Assembly: GCA_030867875.1 (NCBI GenBank)
Contig: JAOWCC010001589.1
Coordinates: 76,035,537 to 76,099,536 of the forward strand
Length of the DNA stretch: 64,000 bases
Reading direction: 5' to 3'
From: Actinernus sp. WN-2022
Lineage: Eukaryota > Cnidaria > Anthozoa > Actiniaria > Actinernidae
In this document: positions 11,300-22,743 of the stretch, piece after piece
How the letters are laid out: the number at the start of each line of letters is the position of its first letter
Position numbering within the stretch: the stretch's first letter is position 1
Notes under the pieces: model-generated
Database searches by the model: none
The model's input: the letters and a program-made list of their open reading frames with translations, nothing else
Told to the model about the DNA's origin: nothing
Made by a program: the position numbers and the translations under genes

Positions 11300-12855
11300 T
11301 CTGGTTTGCCAAAACTGGCCATTTTGAGTTGGTTTCTTCATGTTTTGGCTTGAGTTGGCCCGCCATCTTGAAATATACAACCACAAGTGGGACTGGGTCT
11401 AAGTTTACGTCAGAATGACATTTTTGGACTCGATCAGACTCGATCTTGTAATTATTTTCATCGTAGTACCACAGGCAGCCCACTAAAATCCACAGGTAGT
11501 TCACTTTCAAGTATATTTCGCAAAAACAATTTTAGAACTATATAACTTTTCAAAATCCCCAGCAATAGCAAAATCCATCTATCTATATACAGTTTTACAT
11601 TTGGCATATCTTGTATATATCTTGAATACAGTTGTATACTGCTAAAAACTTCAGAATATGCGCCCGCTAACCGTACCGCTGAACTGTCCTCGTTTCGTCG
11701 CATGTGCGCGATCAAAAGAGGAGAAAGTTAACTTTCACTGGCGAAGTTTGTATCACACTTTCAACCTACTTTAGCCACATTTATCGGATCTTCATAGCCT
11801 TAACTGAGTTTGTTATTTGCAATGAAAAGTTGTCACGAAGGTTAACGTCGAAATTTGTGGATTAAACTAAACTTTATTGTACTTGAACGAAATCCAACGC
11901 TTACAAAGATGGCTACTCTTCAACAACTCACTCTAAGGTACTGGGGCCGAGTAGTTTTACTCGGTACTCGACAAGGTCCCGATACTGTTCCGAACGTGAA
12001 CGAATCTACGAATATCTAAATGTGTCTCGAATGACAAAATGTTCAAGTATATAATTCGATATAGTGTCAATAAACTGTCACTAAATCTATTCGACATCCT
12101 CCGTGGGGCAGCGAAGCCACATCGGCCCACTCGGAGATTCGTCCTGTTTCCCTTGCAGCAGCTGCAGTTTCTCCAAGAGTATCTTTAGACAAAATATGAA
12201 GAGTCAGGGAAAGAATATTTACCATTTCGTTCCCAAAACAATCAAGATATATAATGCTGTGCATGTTTTAGAACAACCACTGTACCAGTCTATGTACAAA
12301 TACATCAAGAAGACTAAACGTCACCACTTTCTCTGGAGGTATAAATGACAATCACTTCAACTGCTGCCGACATACTGGTACCAAGATGATCCATCTGCTC
12401 AACCTCGGTTCCGTAGCCATCTCTTCCCGTACACTTCTCCTTGCACCAAAACTCGGTTACCCAATGTTAGCCCTACAATTTGCGTTTTACCTCGATAATC
12501 GACAAAATGACTGAAGTCTAAGATTATTTAATTTCGATTTCCGAGCGATCGAAACAACTAAACATCGCCAAAGCGCTCCTTTTTCAAGTAAAGCTGCTCG
12601 AAAGGAAACGTTGTCAAATGTACGAACCTAGAGCTACTTAATGTTTGACAGATCACACATTTACCTTTATTTCATAAATTACTTCACAAAATGAGCCCGC
12701 GTTACATGCTTGAAATTTTGATTAGATTGGCGCGCGAATTGCTCCTGACCGACGCTCGATCGTGATATTTCCAAATTGCAGTCGCTTGATGAAATTTTGA
12801 AACTATCACTCACGGTATTTATCTTTAATTGCACAAAAAAACAGACGTTCACATA
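11300..12855. other. No gene recognised
   Basis: Several short frames exist on both strands (for example 11458-11715 minus, 12103-12348 plus) but none has a recognisable domain or supporting splice sites. On the minus strand at about 11866-11880 AATAAAGTTTAGTTTA resembles a polyadenylated 3' end. Confidence 0.4.
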
Positions 12856-12859
12856 CAGC

Positions 12860-13092
12860 TAGTTCAATTAATGTGGTCTGGGAGATAAAAGGGCAAAGGA
12901 CATTAGGGAATAAGCAGTATTGGGGAATATGGCATTATGGTATAAGGCATTTTTAAAACGTACATTGGCTAAAAATGGATAAATAAACTGTAACTGAGCT
13001 AAGTCGACTAGGTCATATAACTCGTAAATACAATATTCCCGGCCTATTCCCTGTCTCCCAGTCTCCCAGACAACATTAATTGAAATTGCTGA
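12860..13092. repeat. Imperfect foldback, GTCTGGGAGA arms
   Basis: TCAATTAATGTGGTCTGGGAGA at the left pairs with its reverse complement near 13060-13085 (TCTCCCAGACAACATTAATTG). AGGGAATA/TATTCCCT extends the pairing inward. It looks like a decayed MITE. The 107-codon minus frame at 12868-13191 crosses it and is not supported. Confidence 0.5.
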
Positions 13093-13199
13093 ATACAAAT
13101 GTAGATATTTTATTATTTTAATTCTTAATACTTTATTATTTGAAATATAATGTTTGTTTTCCTGAGGAGTTACTCTGTCTTCAAGCTCCATTCCTCTTT

Positions 13200-14855
13200 C
13201 ATTATCTTAGCCGGCCGGCCCTCCTAATAACTTCTTAGCTTCACTTTGTTTTCTGTCTGTACCTTTTCAACGCTTTTATCATCTAGTGTCTTTAAAATAT
13301 CTTAAATGAATCTCTTACCTTGCTATTCCGTATTTCGCTTTCCACTACGACAATGAACCAACTAGGTTAGCATCCAGCTGCATGATTACTCAGCAGTACC
13401 GACTATAGATAAATGAAAATTTCAGTCTCTAAATTAACCCTATAGAACTTTAACTGAAACAGAACAGAAGTTCAACTTTCATTTTCTATGTCTTCCGCTG
13501 TGGATCGGTAGTTTTAAAAGCTATCCGACAGCTTTAAAGTTGTAAAAGAGAAGTGACATAGGGATATATATTAAAACTGATGCCAGTTAAGGTAAACGAG
13601 AGGCGGTTCAAGTAGTAATAACCCAATGGAAAGAAAGATGGAAAAAGTTAAAGAAGGATCGGAAGCAATTAAGAATGACATGCTCTTTGAGTCGGTTTTG
13701 AAATCCAAAGTAACTTGTCGTGTGTAACTGACGTGAAGTTTCTTTTATTACCCCGAGGCTGCTGGTATCTTTTTTCTCTCATCATTATCGTCTACAAAAA
13801 AAAGAACAAATACTGACATTCGCCTCTAACCATGTGGATCGGAGACGCTTTGATCGAGCGATAAACCAAAGGCATGCGCACCAATGTTACAGATTTATTT
13901 TACAATGTTTACATCGCATACCATCAATTAAGAAAGAGAGAATATGAAATTAGAGAGAATATGAAATTAGAGACTTCGATATTCTATTGGTTCCTTTTAA
14001 CCACTTATTAACGTTATGATTATTGTAAAGGAACGGTTGTTAACACAAAAAAATACATGAATCTTTAAAGGCACAACGTAATACATTCGAACAGTGACGA
14101 CAGTCGAACCCGGATGGGCCCGGTGTCGTAATACAATCTCCTTTTTGCATAAATACGCAAACAATGAATGAGGCCAATATCTTGACCGAACAAGCTTGGT
14201 CAATAAGGTTTTATTATATGGCGAAAATGAATAAAATTTAATTGCTGAAGCCCACTTTAATTTGACGCACGCGCCAGCAACTCATTGCGCGGTAAACTGA
14301 AGAGCGAATAGAAATCAAGCTAAAATTAGACTGAGACTTTCACTTGAAGTAAGTTCAACCGACATCAAATTTTTTTTTTTTTTTTATGGATGAAAACTGA
14401 CCTGTACTTTACTTCAGATGCACTCTAATGACAACTTTATCAGGAACCCGAATGCATTATCTTAGGAGAGAAAAATGTAAGCATACATATTTTGTGGACT
14501 ATTTGAAAGTTGAAAACCGGCCAGTTGAAATCACTCGAGCGGCGATAAGCACACTGCAAAACTTGAAAAAAAACAACTGAAGAAGAATACGAATAAACTT
14601 GTAAGTATTTTAAATTAGTAAATACTCTTAATTTATAAGCCAATTACCAAATATGAATGCATGCTGAATTTCTCAGTCCATGCAATAAAAAAGCTGCTTT
14701 CTTTGATGAAACTGAGTGCTAGGCTTCCTATCTGTAAAACGATTACAAGAGAATGTATGGAAAGTTCACTATTATCGCTGTAGTGCTCTTAAATCTAATA
14801 AAATGCTTCAAAACCCTTCGCTTTCCCTCAGTAGTTATTACCTTTAATCTCTCTA
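13200..14855. other. No gene recognised
   Basis: A 17-bp direct duplication (AGAGAGAATATGAAATT x2) sits at about 13936-13970, and a T17 run at about 14369. Otherwise no domain, RNA gene or long repeat is visible. Confidence 0.5.
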
Positions 14856-14859
14856 AATA

Positions 14860-15180
14860 AATTATCCACTGGATACCAATAAATTCCCCACATTTTCAAC
14901 CCCTAAACAACCCCATTACCTCAAAGCCGATCAGCCACAAATCGCCCAAAGTCGTAAACTATGTCTGCATCTTGAACGGTGCCCCCAACCACTGCCCAAC
15001 GGCCACAACCTCGTCCACAGGATCTTGTTACCGTTGGGCCACCGTTCAAGATGTGGACATAGTTTCCGACTTTGGGCACACGAATTGGCGATTTGTGGCT
15101 AATCACTTTGAGGTAATGGGGTTATTCAGGGGTTGAAAATGTGGTAAATGTATTGAAAAATTGGTATCTAGTGGACAATT
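14860..15180. mobile_element. Foldback MITE, about 320 bp
   Basis: The two halves are near-perfect inverted repeats: outer words ATCCACTGGATACCAAT / ATTGGTATCTAGTGGAC, then CCACATTTTCAACCCCT / AGGGGTTGAAAATGTGG, then ACCCCATTACCTCAAAG / CTTTGAGGTAATGGGGT. The pairing continues through GCCACAAATCGCC and CATCTTGAACGGTG almost to the centre. A transcript would form one long hairpin. Confidence 0.9.
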
Positions 15181-15349
15181 TGCTGTACTGTAGACATTAT
15201 TCGATTTATGGCCGTTTGAGTGGAGGCACCCGAGTTACAGCTCGAGTTTGTAAATCGGATAAAGATCGGCCGCTCATTCTTAATCTAACACTTAAAGGTT
15301 AGGTCAAGTTTAGGGGAGGGTGGGGTTTCCCAGAAACCGTGATTGATCC

Positions 15350-15791
15350 GTACTTTCTTACACACCGTACTTTCTTACACACCGTACTTTCTTACACACC
15401 GTACTTTCTTACACACCGTACTTTCTTACACACCGTACTTTCTTACACACCTTACTTTCTTACACACCGTACTTTCTTACACACCGTACTTTCTTACACA
15501 CCGTACTTTCTTACACACCTTACTTTCTTACACACCTTACTTTCTTACACACCGTACTTTCTTACACACCTTACTTTCTTACACACCGTACTTTCTTACA
15601 CACCTTACTTTCTTACACACCGTACTTTCTTACACACCGTACTTTCTTATACACCGTACTTTCTTACACACCGTACTTTCTTACACACCGTACTTTCTTA
15701 TACACCGTACTTTCTTACACACCGTACTTTCTTACACACCGTACTTTCTTATACACCGTACTTTCTTACACACCGTACTTTCTTACACACT
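15350..15791. repeat. 17-bp minisatellite, 26 copies
   Basis: The unit is GTACTTTCTTACACACC. There are 26 head-to-tail copies (442 bases). Variants are G or T at the first position and C or T in TTACAC/TTATAC. In the last nine units TTATACAC appears in every third copy, so a 51-bp higher-order repeat has spread there. Because 17 is not a multiple of 3 and the unit has no stop in its three-frame cycle, all plus frames stay open with a 17-residue period; these are not genes. Confidence 0.95.
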
Positions 15792-15943
15792 GATTACGCC
15801 ACTCATAGTTTAGAGGCCCAGATATGATTTGTCCACCTTGCTAGATGTTATACTCAACGTTTAATCTTTTCTCAATTAGCTTTCTTGACGGAGTTAACTT
15901 TCTTAATCCTTAACAATTGTAAATTGAGTACAGGGTAATCGGT

Positions 15944-16011
15944 ATACTTTCTTACACACCGTACTTTCTTACACACCGTACTTTCTTACACACCGTACTT
16001 TCTTACACACC
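15944..16011. repeat. Satellite outlier array, 4 copies of the same 17-bp unit
   Basis: Four units of the 15350-15791 minisatellite recur after about 150 bases of unrelated sequence. All four carry the G and ACAC variants. The gap sequence (15792-15943) shows no unit remnants, apart from isolated TTTCTT words. Confidence 0.9.
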
Positions 16012-16491
16012 GCGTGCAGTAATTTCAGCGTGCGCGCGGTATAAATTACGAATACTATAAAAAGCAGGGTGAAATTACTTGACCTACATGTAAACACGAA
16101 CCTACACTAGCTATATAATCGAGTCATTCTGCTGAAATAAATCCTCTTTTGAAAATCATCTAAGAAAATATATGCGTTGAACTAATCTGAAAGAGTTGAC
16201 CGACATGCAGAAAATTGTAATGAGATGATTTTCTATAACTAAGAGAATGTTCTACTGCCGAGCGCTCACATTTAATACTGGATGTCTACACTGACAGTAA
16301 AGATAGGCTGAAACAGACATGATAGAGTAAGTTACAACACGGAGCTAAATTACTCTGGATTTACAAGTCAGATGTGAATGCATGGGAGTCTCCCAAGTCC
16401 TAAACAATCTGAATTTTACCGGGACCTGCATGAAACAATCAACCATGGGGGGTGATGAAGTTCAATTCACGGCTAAACCACAGATCGAATT

Positions 16492-16752
16492 GGAATAGTC
16501 CAGTTTCGTATTCGAAACTTACCGCTGAATGCAATGAATACAGACGCATGCACGCATGGTTAGCCTCACATTCATTAATACCAGCGAGAAGGTGGCCTAT
16601 TCACAACTCTGCGTATTGTTATAGTTTAGCGTTTTGCACCTTCTCGCTGGTATTTATTAGTGTTTAACTTCAGAATGAGGTTAACCCTGCGTACATGCCT
16701 CTGTATTTATTGAATTCAGCGGTAAGTTTCGAATACCAAACTGGACTGCTAT
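16492..16752. mobile_element. Foldback MITE inserted beside a SINE
   Basis: Inverted arms of about 110 bases: AGTCCAGTTTCGTATTCGAA and AACTTACCGCTGAAT at the left return as ATTCAGCGGTAAGTTTCGAA at the right, and CACCTTCTCGCTGGTAT meets its complement near the centre. The right end touches the 3' end of the SINE at 16756-16957. Confidence 0.9.
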
Positions 16753-16755
16753 TTA

Positions 16756-16957
16756 GCGTGTTGGTTTTTGTGGAGGGAGGTAAACCGGAGAACTCGGAGA
16801 AAAACCCTCGAAGTAAGGGCGAGATACCAACAAACTTACCTTCAGGTACATATGGCGCCACGATCGGGAATCGAATCCTGGTCACAGCTACGTGTCACAG
16901 CTGAGGTGAGAGGCGATGAGCTTACCCAACTTAGTGCGGCACCCTGGCTCCCCTAAA
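16756..16957 (-). mobile_element. tRNA-derived SINE with conserved central domain
   Basis: Read on the minus strand: a tRNA-like head with AGTTGGGTAAGCTC (A-box-like) and GGATTCGATTCCC (B-box match to GGTTCGANTCC), then the body GTTTGTTGGTATCTCGCC, TTTTTCTCCGAGTTCTCCGG and CCTCCCTCCACAAAAACC. The body motif is shared with the fragment at 8725-8820. It resembles the central domain known from ancient eumetazoan SINEs (the Nin-DC type is the likely match, from memory). Transcription would be by RNA polymerase III from the internal boxes. No intact tRNA cloverleaf remains. Confidence 0.8.
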
Positions 16958-16959
16958 AT

Positions 16960-18925
16960 CTCGACATATCGACTAATAATGTATTCTCTTAGCAACAAAT
17001 AGACAGGTTCTTTAGCGTTCCCAACTTAGAAGGCAAGTAGTCAATGCCTATAGCTTTTTCGTCTCTTCTGTATGACACGGACGTCGTGCTTCACAAAAAC
17101 ACAGATAACCAGATGATTAACACATGTATTTATTCGGTTATCTGTAATTGATCCATTTCTATCAATACAGTTATATAGTATTGAAATAATTTGTATAGAT
17201 TTTCCTACCAAAATTACGTACATCAGTATTTTTTGTTTAATTTTACAGTGTCTTTGTAAGTGATAGTGAGTAAATAAAGGTTGTATTGTATTATTGAAGA
17301 GGAAGCGCCAAGCACCCAAGTACTTTTAACCATCAGTTTGCTACTAATATTTATGATCCAACAAGAATGTTTATAATTCATTACTTGCCAAGTCTGCATT
17401 TGAATCCCAGTTTTTTAAAAGAATATCATGCCTTCTCTTTAGTTAACTTTTGACTATTTAGCATGAGTGAAGTCTTCTGTTTCAGTGTTTTTCAGTTCGA
17501 TAGTTTTCAACATACCTTTCCTGACTTTTATTGTAAGCTGCAGCTATTCAAAATCACAAGGTGGTAATATTACCAAATGAATGGCGCCTTCTTCTAGTTC
17601 TTCAGTTAGATCGGCGGCTCATTTATCTAACTGTGTCACTCTGTTACCCGAGATAAGATTTTCTTGATCCAATTTCATGACTATTTTAGGTTTTCACGTT
17701 CCAAAGTATAGTTTGTTTTAATGTAAAGGGCCAGCCAAAGAGTACTTAAAATGAAGGAAGAAAGCGTGTTTAGAGAATTATTGACTTTAAGGTACGGTTG
17801 GATTTCCTTTTGCGACCGTATTCATCGATGTATTAAACTCGACGCTACAAGGCTAGATATTTTCATATGAGAACAACCGAATGACACCACGATCAAACTA
17901 TACTAACCACCACCTCAATCATTTCTGAGAGCTTTAAGAGAAACATACCCATTAACAAGTGAATATATGTTACACTAATTCTACAATGAAACGATACTGA
18001 AACGACATATCTACTTCGAGCGTATAAAAAGATATCCAAAATGTGACGAGTTTCTCATTCAGTTAGAATTCCCTTGCTGACTATATGAACGGAAAGTACA
18101 CTTTAAGCGACACTTACCTCAATTTAAACATTTGACAGTCCCTCTAGAAGCATTCTCATAGCCGTTTATTGTTGATATATTATGTGCTAAATACACGCGT
18201 GAAGACTTAAATACAGCTACAGCGGCAGGTGATTATTCTCATTCCTTGACGCCACATTCTTTATTCGTGATAAAATTCTATTCGGCTTTATTGTAGTTTA
18301 AGTATCCTCAGCTTTCAAGATCTAATGATCTTTTATTCTTCTATTTCCTGAACTTTTTTTTATGTTTTGGTCTTTGTGTGAAACATTCCACTTTCCTCCA
18401 GCAACACCATTCAAACTTTGAAAAAAAAACTAAATGAAAACTTAACCGATAGTTGGAGGTTGTGCAGTTGTCAGTAGTGAATCCATCAGGTAAAACGTTC
18501 TTCATTAAATGGCTTTTAGGGGTATTGTATTTTGTACAATATTTTAATAATAGGTACACTTTCGAAGGATCGATAACAAATGTTAGGACAAGTGTTTAAA
18601 ATGGTTTTTGGTCAGTGCACAATGAACAATGATGGTCGCAAACTCGAATCCCCAATCATGAAAAAAGAAGCATCGTATTTGAATACAGCAGATGGCTTGG
18701 TGTTATGAAAAAGAACATTATAATGAGTAAACAAAACCAAAATCACTAGGGTCGAAGAGGAATTTCCAAAACGTTTAAAAAAAGTAAACCCCAAGCGTGA
18801 CCGGGGTAAGCGAAAAAGATCGCGGTGCCTTTCAAGTATCTAATCTCTTTATATCGACACAGCTGTTAGTAGATATAAGTTTGGTCAGAATTCCATAACA
18901 ATGAATTCGGGAACCCTTCAGCCTT
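16960..18925. other. No gene recognised; possible retroelement tail at 17040-17310
   Basis: At 17270-17300 AATAAAGGTTGTATTGTATT resembles a LINE-type 3' tail on the plus strand, but no RT coding sequence precedes it. The remainder is AT-rich non-coding sequence. Confidence 0.4.
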
Positions 18926-19033
18926 CACAGGGTGCTGTATTCGCTGATATCTGCATGTCGTCTGGCGGAGAGCAAATATCGGGTCACATGACGCAGTCCA
19001 CCAATCACGTGGGAGAGAATATATTTGATGGAT
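18926..19033 (+). repeat. Repeat family E, copy 2
   Basis: Matches 8351-8450 across CACAGGGTGCTGTATTCGCT, GCAAATATCGGGTCAC and CACCAATCACGTGG. The copies differ at many positions, so they are old. Confidence 0.65.
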
Positions 19034-19454
19034 TTAATATGTGCTGTATTGCGATTTAATATTCAAACTTCGCTCTCAGTATAAAAAACATAGGTCATTA
19101 GATTATAGCAATTACTACATCACGACTTCAGTAATGGCGTTATGATGGCTTTGTCACAGCTAGCTCAAGCTAGCTAGCCCTTTGAACGGCTGGGGAAAAA
19201 AAATACCATCGCATATTCACGAGAATGGCAAACAAGTTTTCAGCAAGAAATTATGTCTCTTGTGTGGCAGAAAATATATTTTGAGACGAAAATTTGCATA
19301 TAGGCTCAAAAAGAGAAGATGATTCAACGAGAGTTTAGTGGATTGGATCAAAAACCCAGAAATTTTCAATTTGGTAAATGTTTTCAGCGGAGTGAATTCA
19401 TGCCACATTTTTATACCGATACTTGGATTTCTTTTCGGTTATCTACAACTAGTG

Positions 19455-19625
19455 ATTTCGCCGATTGAAACTCACTGCTGTGTGCTCAGCCGGTTTGAAT
19501 ATTACAAGTAGAGACTTTATATTTGTGTTTTGTTGACAAAATACAGGCACACATGCACTAACTGTACTATAAATTTACCTTGAAATTTCTTCATACTGCA
19601 TAATTCGGCATTCGGCCTCATGCCA
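19455..19625 (-). repeat. Dispersed hairpin repeat family A, copy 3 (partial)
   Basis: On the minus strand it reads GAGGCCGAATGCCGAATTAT, then CAGTATGAAGAAAT, GTGCCTGTATTTTGTC and AAACACAAATATAAAGTCTC, matching copies at 1523-1910 and 34299-34680. The left inverted arm is missing. Confidence 0.65.
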
Positions 19626-19749
19626 TATTCATTACTTTTCGTTCGTCGTAATTAATTAAGATTAGAAGACAGTCTAAGTCTAGCCAAACTGCTACTAGAA
19701 CCGCTTAACGTCATCACGAAGCCTAAACTTGGTGACAGAGCCTTTACAT

Positions 19750-22362
19750 CAAGTTCAAGTTCAAGTTCAATTTATTCACACTTGTTCATGTTACAATTAT
19801 TGGTTGAATATAACAAGTCATGAGAAAAATAAAATAAATAGGAGATAGTAATTACAATCTTTAGATAATAGTGTGTAGTGGTCTATGGAGCGAAAGCTTT
19901 CGAGTTAACCACTACCATTTTGAAAGTTAATGAGGGGAGGAATAAACAAACGAATAGGCTTGATTGTATCTTTACAGGGTTTTAAAAAGTATGACTATTG
20001 GTTATAATGAGAAAAGAGGAAGAAAATAAAATAAAATAAAGGCTGCTTACATGTACAAACTAGGTTTGGATATATGGTAATTTTACAATACAGAATAATG
20101 TAGACATTTACAGTAAGTATTTATAAATAATAATTGATATATAATTGATATATACATATATCATAAATGCAGCTAACATTTTATATCTGGCTTTCAAGGA
20201 GGAAGAGCTTATATTGTTTTTTAAAATTGTTATGAGGCAAACATTTTATCTCGATTGGTACTGTTTCCCATATTTTTGATGATATTACTTTAAATCTTGT
20301 AAGTCCATAATTTGTTCTCGAGGCTGGTCTGTAGAGGTTTTGGTTACAGGAGTACCTAGTGTTATAATTGTGAATTTCAGAGGCATACAGAACCAAGTTA
20401 GAAAAAGTAGTAGGGATTTCCATTGACACATACTTAATTTTATGTACGAGGGAAGATATTTTAAGATTAAAAACATTATCAAGTTTAAGAATTTCTAGAA
20501 GTTTGAAGTAAGGAGCAGCACTCTCTCTGTTATGTGTAAAGAAGATACAACGGAGGCATTTATTTTGTTTTACTTTAATTTTTTCCAGTCTAGATTGGCA
20601 GGCAGTTCCCCAACTCATTAGACCATAATTTAAATAGGGATACACAAGAGTGTAGTAGAGCTGTTTTAATGTGTTTATTGAAACAAAATGTCGTAACTTA
20701 TAAAGAATTCCTGTATTTTTTGCCAATTTATCACTGACATGTTTAAGCTGTGCATCCCACTGTAGATGCTGATCAATAAAAACACCTAGATATTTAATTT
20801 GAGTTTTTTGCTCTATATTACAAGCTGTTATTCTTATTATAGGATTTTTTCTAGGTGTAGTTATTAGCATATAATTGGTCTTCTTAAAGTTAATTGATAG
20901 TTTATTTGCGGAACAATAATTCAATACATTCTTAAGTTCACTATTAACTACTGTTTCAAGGTCGTCAATGTTATTTGAAGAATAGAACATATTTGTATCA
21001 TCAGCAAAAATTCTAAATGCTAATTTCTTGGAAGAGTTTGGGAGATCATTAATGTAGAGAAGGAAAAGCAAAGGTCCAAGAGTGGATCCTTGAGGGATAC
21101 CACATATTATGGTTTTCAGGGTAGATTCTGCCTCACCAATTTTGACATATTGTTTACGATCACTTATATAGCTAGAGAACCATGTGAGGGGTAGCCCTCG
21201 TATTCCATATTTGTTCATTTTTGCCAAAAGAATATCATGATTAATTGTATCAAAAGCTTTAGAAAAGTCCAGAAATATTCCACAAGTTATCTTATTTTCA
21301 TCTATAGCAGTTTTTAGGTTTTCTATGGTTTCTAAAATAGCATACTCTGTTGAATATCCTTTTCTAAAGCCAAATTGGTAGTTAAAAAGTATATTTTCTT
21401 TTTCAAGGAAGAATATAAGTTGATCGTAGATAAGCCGTTCCAATACTTTACTAAAGGGAGAAATTATTGCTATAGGTCTATAGTTCCCTAGCTCAGTTAC
21501 GCTGCCATTCTTAAATATAGGGGTTACTCTTGATATTTTAAAGGCTTCAGGGACTGTCCCTGTTATAATTGATTCATTATAAATCTTTGTGAATGGTATT
21601 GACAAGGGTCCACTAGCAAGTTTAATAAGCTTGTTTGGTATATTAATGTATGCCTTATTTTCATTTAGGTTGGCAAATAGTGTAAAGACTTGTAGTTCAC
21701 TTATTGGGGCTAAATAAAAGCTATTTTGCAGAGAAGGATTTGTGAACTGTGTAGGATTACATGTACCATCAGTTTTAATTTTCTTTGCTAGAGTTGGACC
21801 TACATTTACAAAGTAATTATTAAATAGCTCAGCAATATCAGTTTGATTAGTGAATGTCTTGTTATTTTGCACAATTCTTGTGGGGTAGGACTGGCCCTTG
21901 GTTTTACGTTTAATAAGGGTACCAATTAGCTTCCAGGTATATTTGAGGTTGTCCTTAAATTTAGAAAATTGTTTACGGTAGTAGTCTTTCTTATTATTAT
22001 TTTTTAAAAGTGTGAGCATATTTGCATATTGTTTGTATTTATTAATTTTTTGTGGGTCTTTGCTCAGATAATGAGTGTGGTACATTTTTTGTTTCCGTTT
22101 GATTGATTTAAGGATTCCAGTTGTAAGCCATGGCTTATTTAATTGTTTTTTCTTTGATTGGGTTGCCTGTTTTAAAGGTACATGTTTGTCAACAATTTTA
22201 TTTAAAGCATTAATTGAGTCTTGTGTTTTTTCGTTTAGCGTTTTATCAGGACTAAGAATCTCTTCCCAGTTAATTGCATTTACATCATCAAGAAAAATCT
22301 CATCGTTAAATTTGGAGTAGTCTCTAAAATATCTTTTACTATTGGTCTTATCCAACTGTGAT
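19750..22362 (-). mobile_element. LINE retrotransposon (CR1/L2-like), 5'-truncated
   Basis: Its coding part (20181-22355) is described separately. The 3' UTR runs left from 20180 and ends in a (GAACTT)n-type tail (CAAGTTCAAGTTCAAG on the plus strand, 19750-19765), preceded by AATAAAT. An A/T pentamer run lies at 20026-20044. Around 19873-19915 a hairpin (GTAGTGGT...ACCACTAC with AACTCGAAAGC in its loop side) is conserved with the second LINE. The element stops at about 22362, exactly where a plus-strand LINE fragment begins, so the endonuclease domain is absent. Confidence 0.9.
20181..22355 (-). CDS. Reverse transcriptase part of LINE ORF2
   Basis: A 724-residue frame without stops. It covers the linker after the endonuclease, the RT domain and the C-terminal region. 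RT motifs: GNYRPI near residue 290, QFGFRKGYST near 327, LDFSKAFDT (motif A aspartate 363), GIPQGSTLGPLL (419-430) and FADD (450-453) with both catalytic aspartates. The C-terminal part has the LLSWGT/YNTR-type blocks seen in Jockey-superfamily LINEs. The first residues align with residues 308 onward of the ORF2 at 53981-55138, so the N-terminal endonuclease was lost by 5' truncation. The start codon used is just the first ATG after the junction. It would encode target-primed reverse transcription activity but cannot nick its own target. Confidence 0.92.
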   Translation of the reverse strand: MDKTNSKRYFRDYSKFNDEIFLDDVNAINWEEILSPDKTLNEKTQDSINALNKIVDKHVPLKQATQSKKKQLNKPWLTTGILKSIKRKQKMYHTHYLSKDPQKINKYKQYANMLTLLKNNNKKDYYRKQFSKFKDNLKYTWKLIGTLIKRKTKGQSYPTRIVQNNKTFTNQTDIAELFNNYFVNVGPTLAKKIKTDGTCNPTQFTNPSLQNSFYLAPISELQVFTLFANLNENKAYINIPNKLIKLASGPLSIPFTKIYNESIITGTVPEAFKISRVTPIFKNGSVTELGNYRPIAIISPFSKVLERLIYDQLIFFLEKENILFNYQFGFRKGYSTEYAILETIENLKTAIDENKITCGIFLDFSKAFDTINHDILLAKMNKYGIRGLPLTWFSSYISDRKQYVKIGEAESTLKTIICGIPQGSTLGPLLFLLYINDLPNSSKKLAFRIFADDTNMFYSSNNIDDLETVVNSELKNVLNYCSANKLSINFKKTNYMLITTPRKNPIIRITACNIEQKTQIKYLGVFIDQHLQWDAQLKHVSDKLAKNTGILYKLRHFVSINTLKQLYYTLVYPYLNYGLMSWGTACQSRLEKIKVKQNKCLRCIFFTHNRESAAPYFKLLEILKLDNVFNLKISSLVHKIKYVSMEIPTTFSNLVLYASEIHNYNTRYSCNQNLYRPASRTNYGLTRFKVISSKIWETVPIEIKCLPHNNFKKQYKLFLLESQI

Positions 22363-22704
22363 TTAATGACACAGCGGCTTCTAAACTATGGAACGCTCTT
22401 CCAAGCCGTATTCGCTCTTTTGAGAGCTCCGTTGAGACTTATTTAATTAAGAAATCATGTTTATACTAGACACAAATTATATTAGTTTGGTTTCATCTGC
22501 TCTGAAATTGCTAGCATTAATGTTCGTTAACTAGTATAGGTTTTAAATAAAGTGCATCTTTCCATCTTTCCTAGAATCATTGATGTAGAGTACAATATGT
22601 TAATTATTCTAGTTTTTATATTTTATCTGTAATGTAATGCGCAGGTGATCATATTCACGTGAAACTTGCGCAATATAAGCTATTATATTATTATTATTAT
22701 TAAC
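22358..22704 (+). mobile_element. LINE 3' fragment, opposite strand
   Basis: Plus-strand translation from about 22371 gives a typical LINE C-terminal block (TAASKLWNALPSRIRSFESS) followed by about ten more residues and a TAG at about 22465. A 3' UTR follows and ends in an (ATT)n tail at about 22683-22702. It is a different family from the minus-strand LINE it abuts. Only the last few dozen codons survive, as expected for a strongly 5'-truncated insertion. Confidence 0.8.
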
Positions 22705-22737
22705 AGTCAACAACATCTAACCCTAATAATACATCGA

Positions 22738-22743
22738 TTTATT
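22738..22743 (-). terminator. Possible poly(A) signal of the GPCR gene
   Basis: AATAAA on the minus strand about 137 bases beyond the GPCR stop codon. The only perfect hexamer I noticed in that 3' flank before the LINE fragment. Confidence 0.4.

Noticed and set aside
14090..14130. Possible tRNA B box (GGGTTCGACTG on the minus strand)
   Set aside because: No A box at the correct distance and no cloverleaf.
15350..15791. Regular short repeat considered as a CRISPR array
   Set aside because: There are no unique spacers; units are directly adjacent and 17 bp long, and the window is eukaryotic.
15339..15827. Two overlapping open frames of about 160 codons with a 17-residue period
   Set aside because: They are produced by the 17-bp minisatellite, which is open in every plus frame; no start context or domain supports translation.
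19750..22362. LINE treated as a full-length active element
   Set aside because: The RT frame is unbroken but the endonuclease domain and ORF1 are absent at the truncated 5' end.
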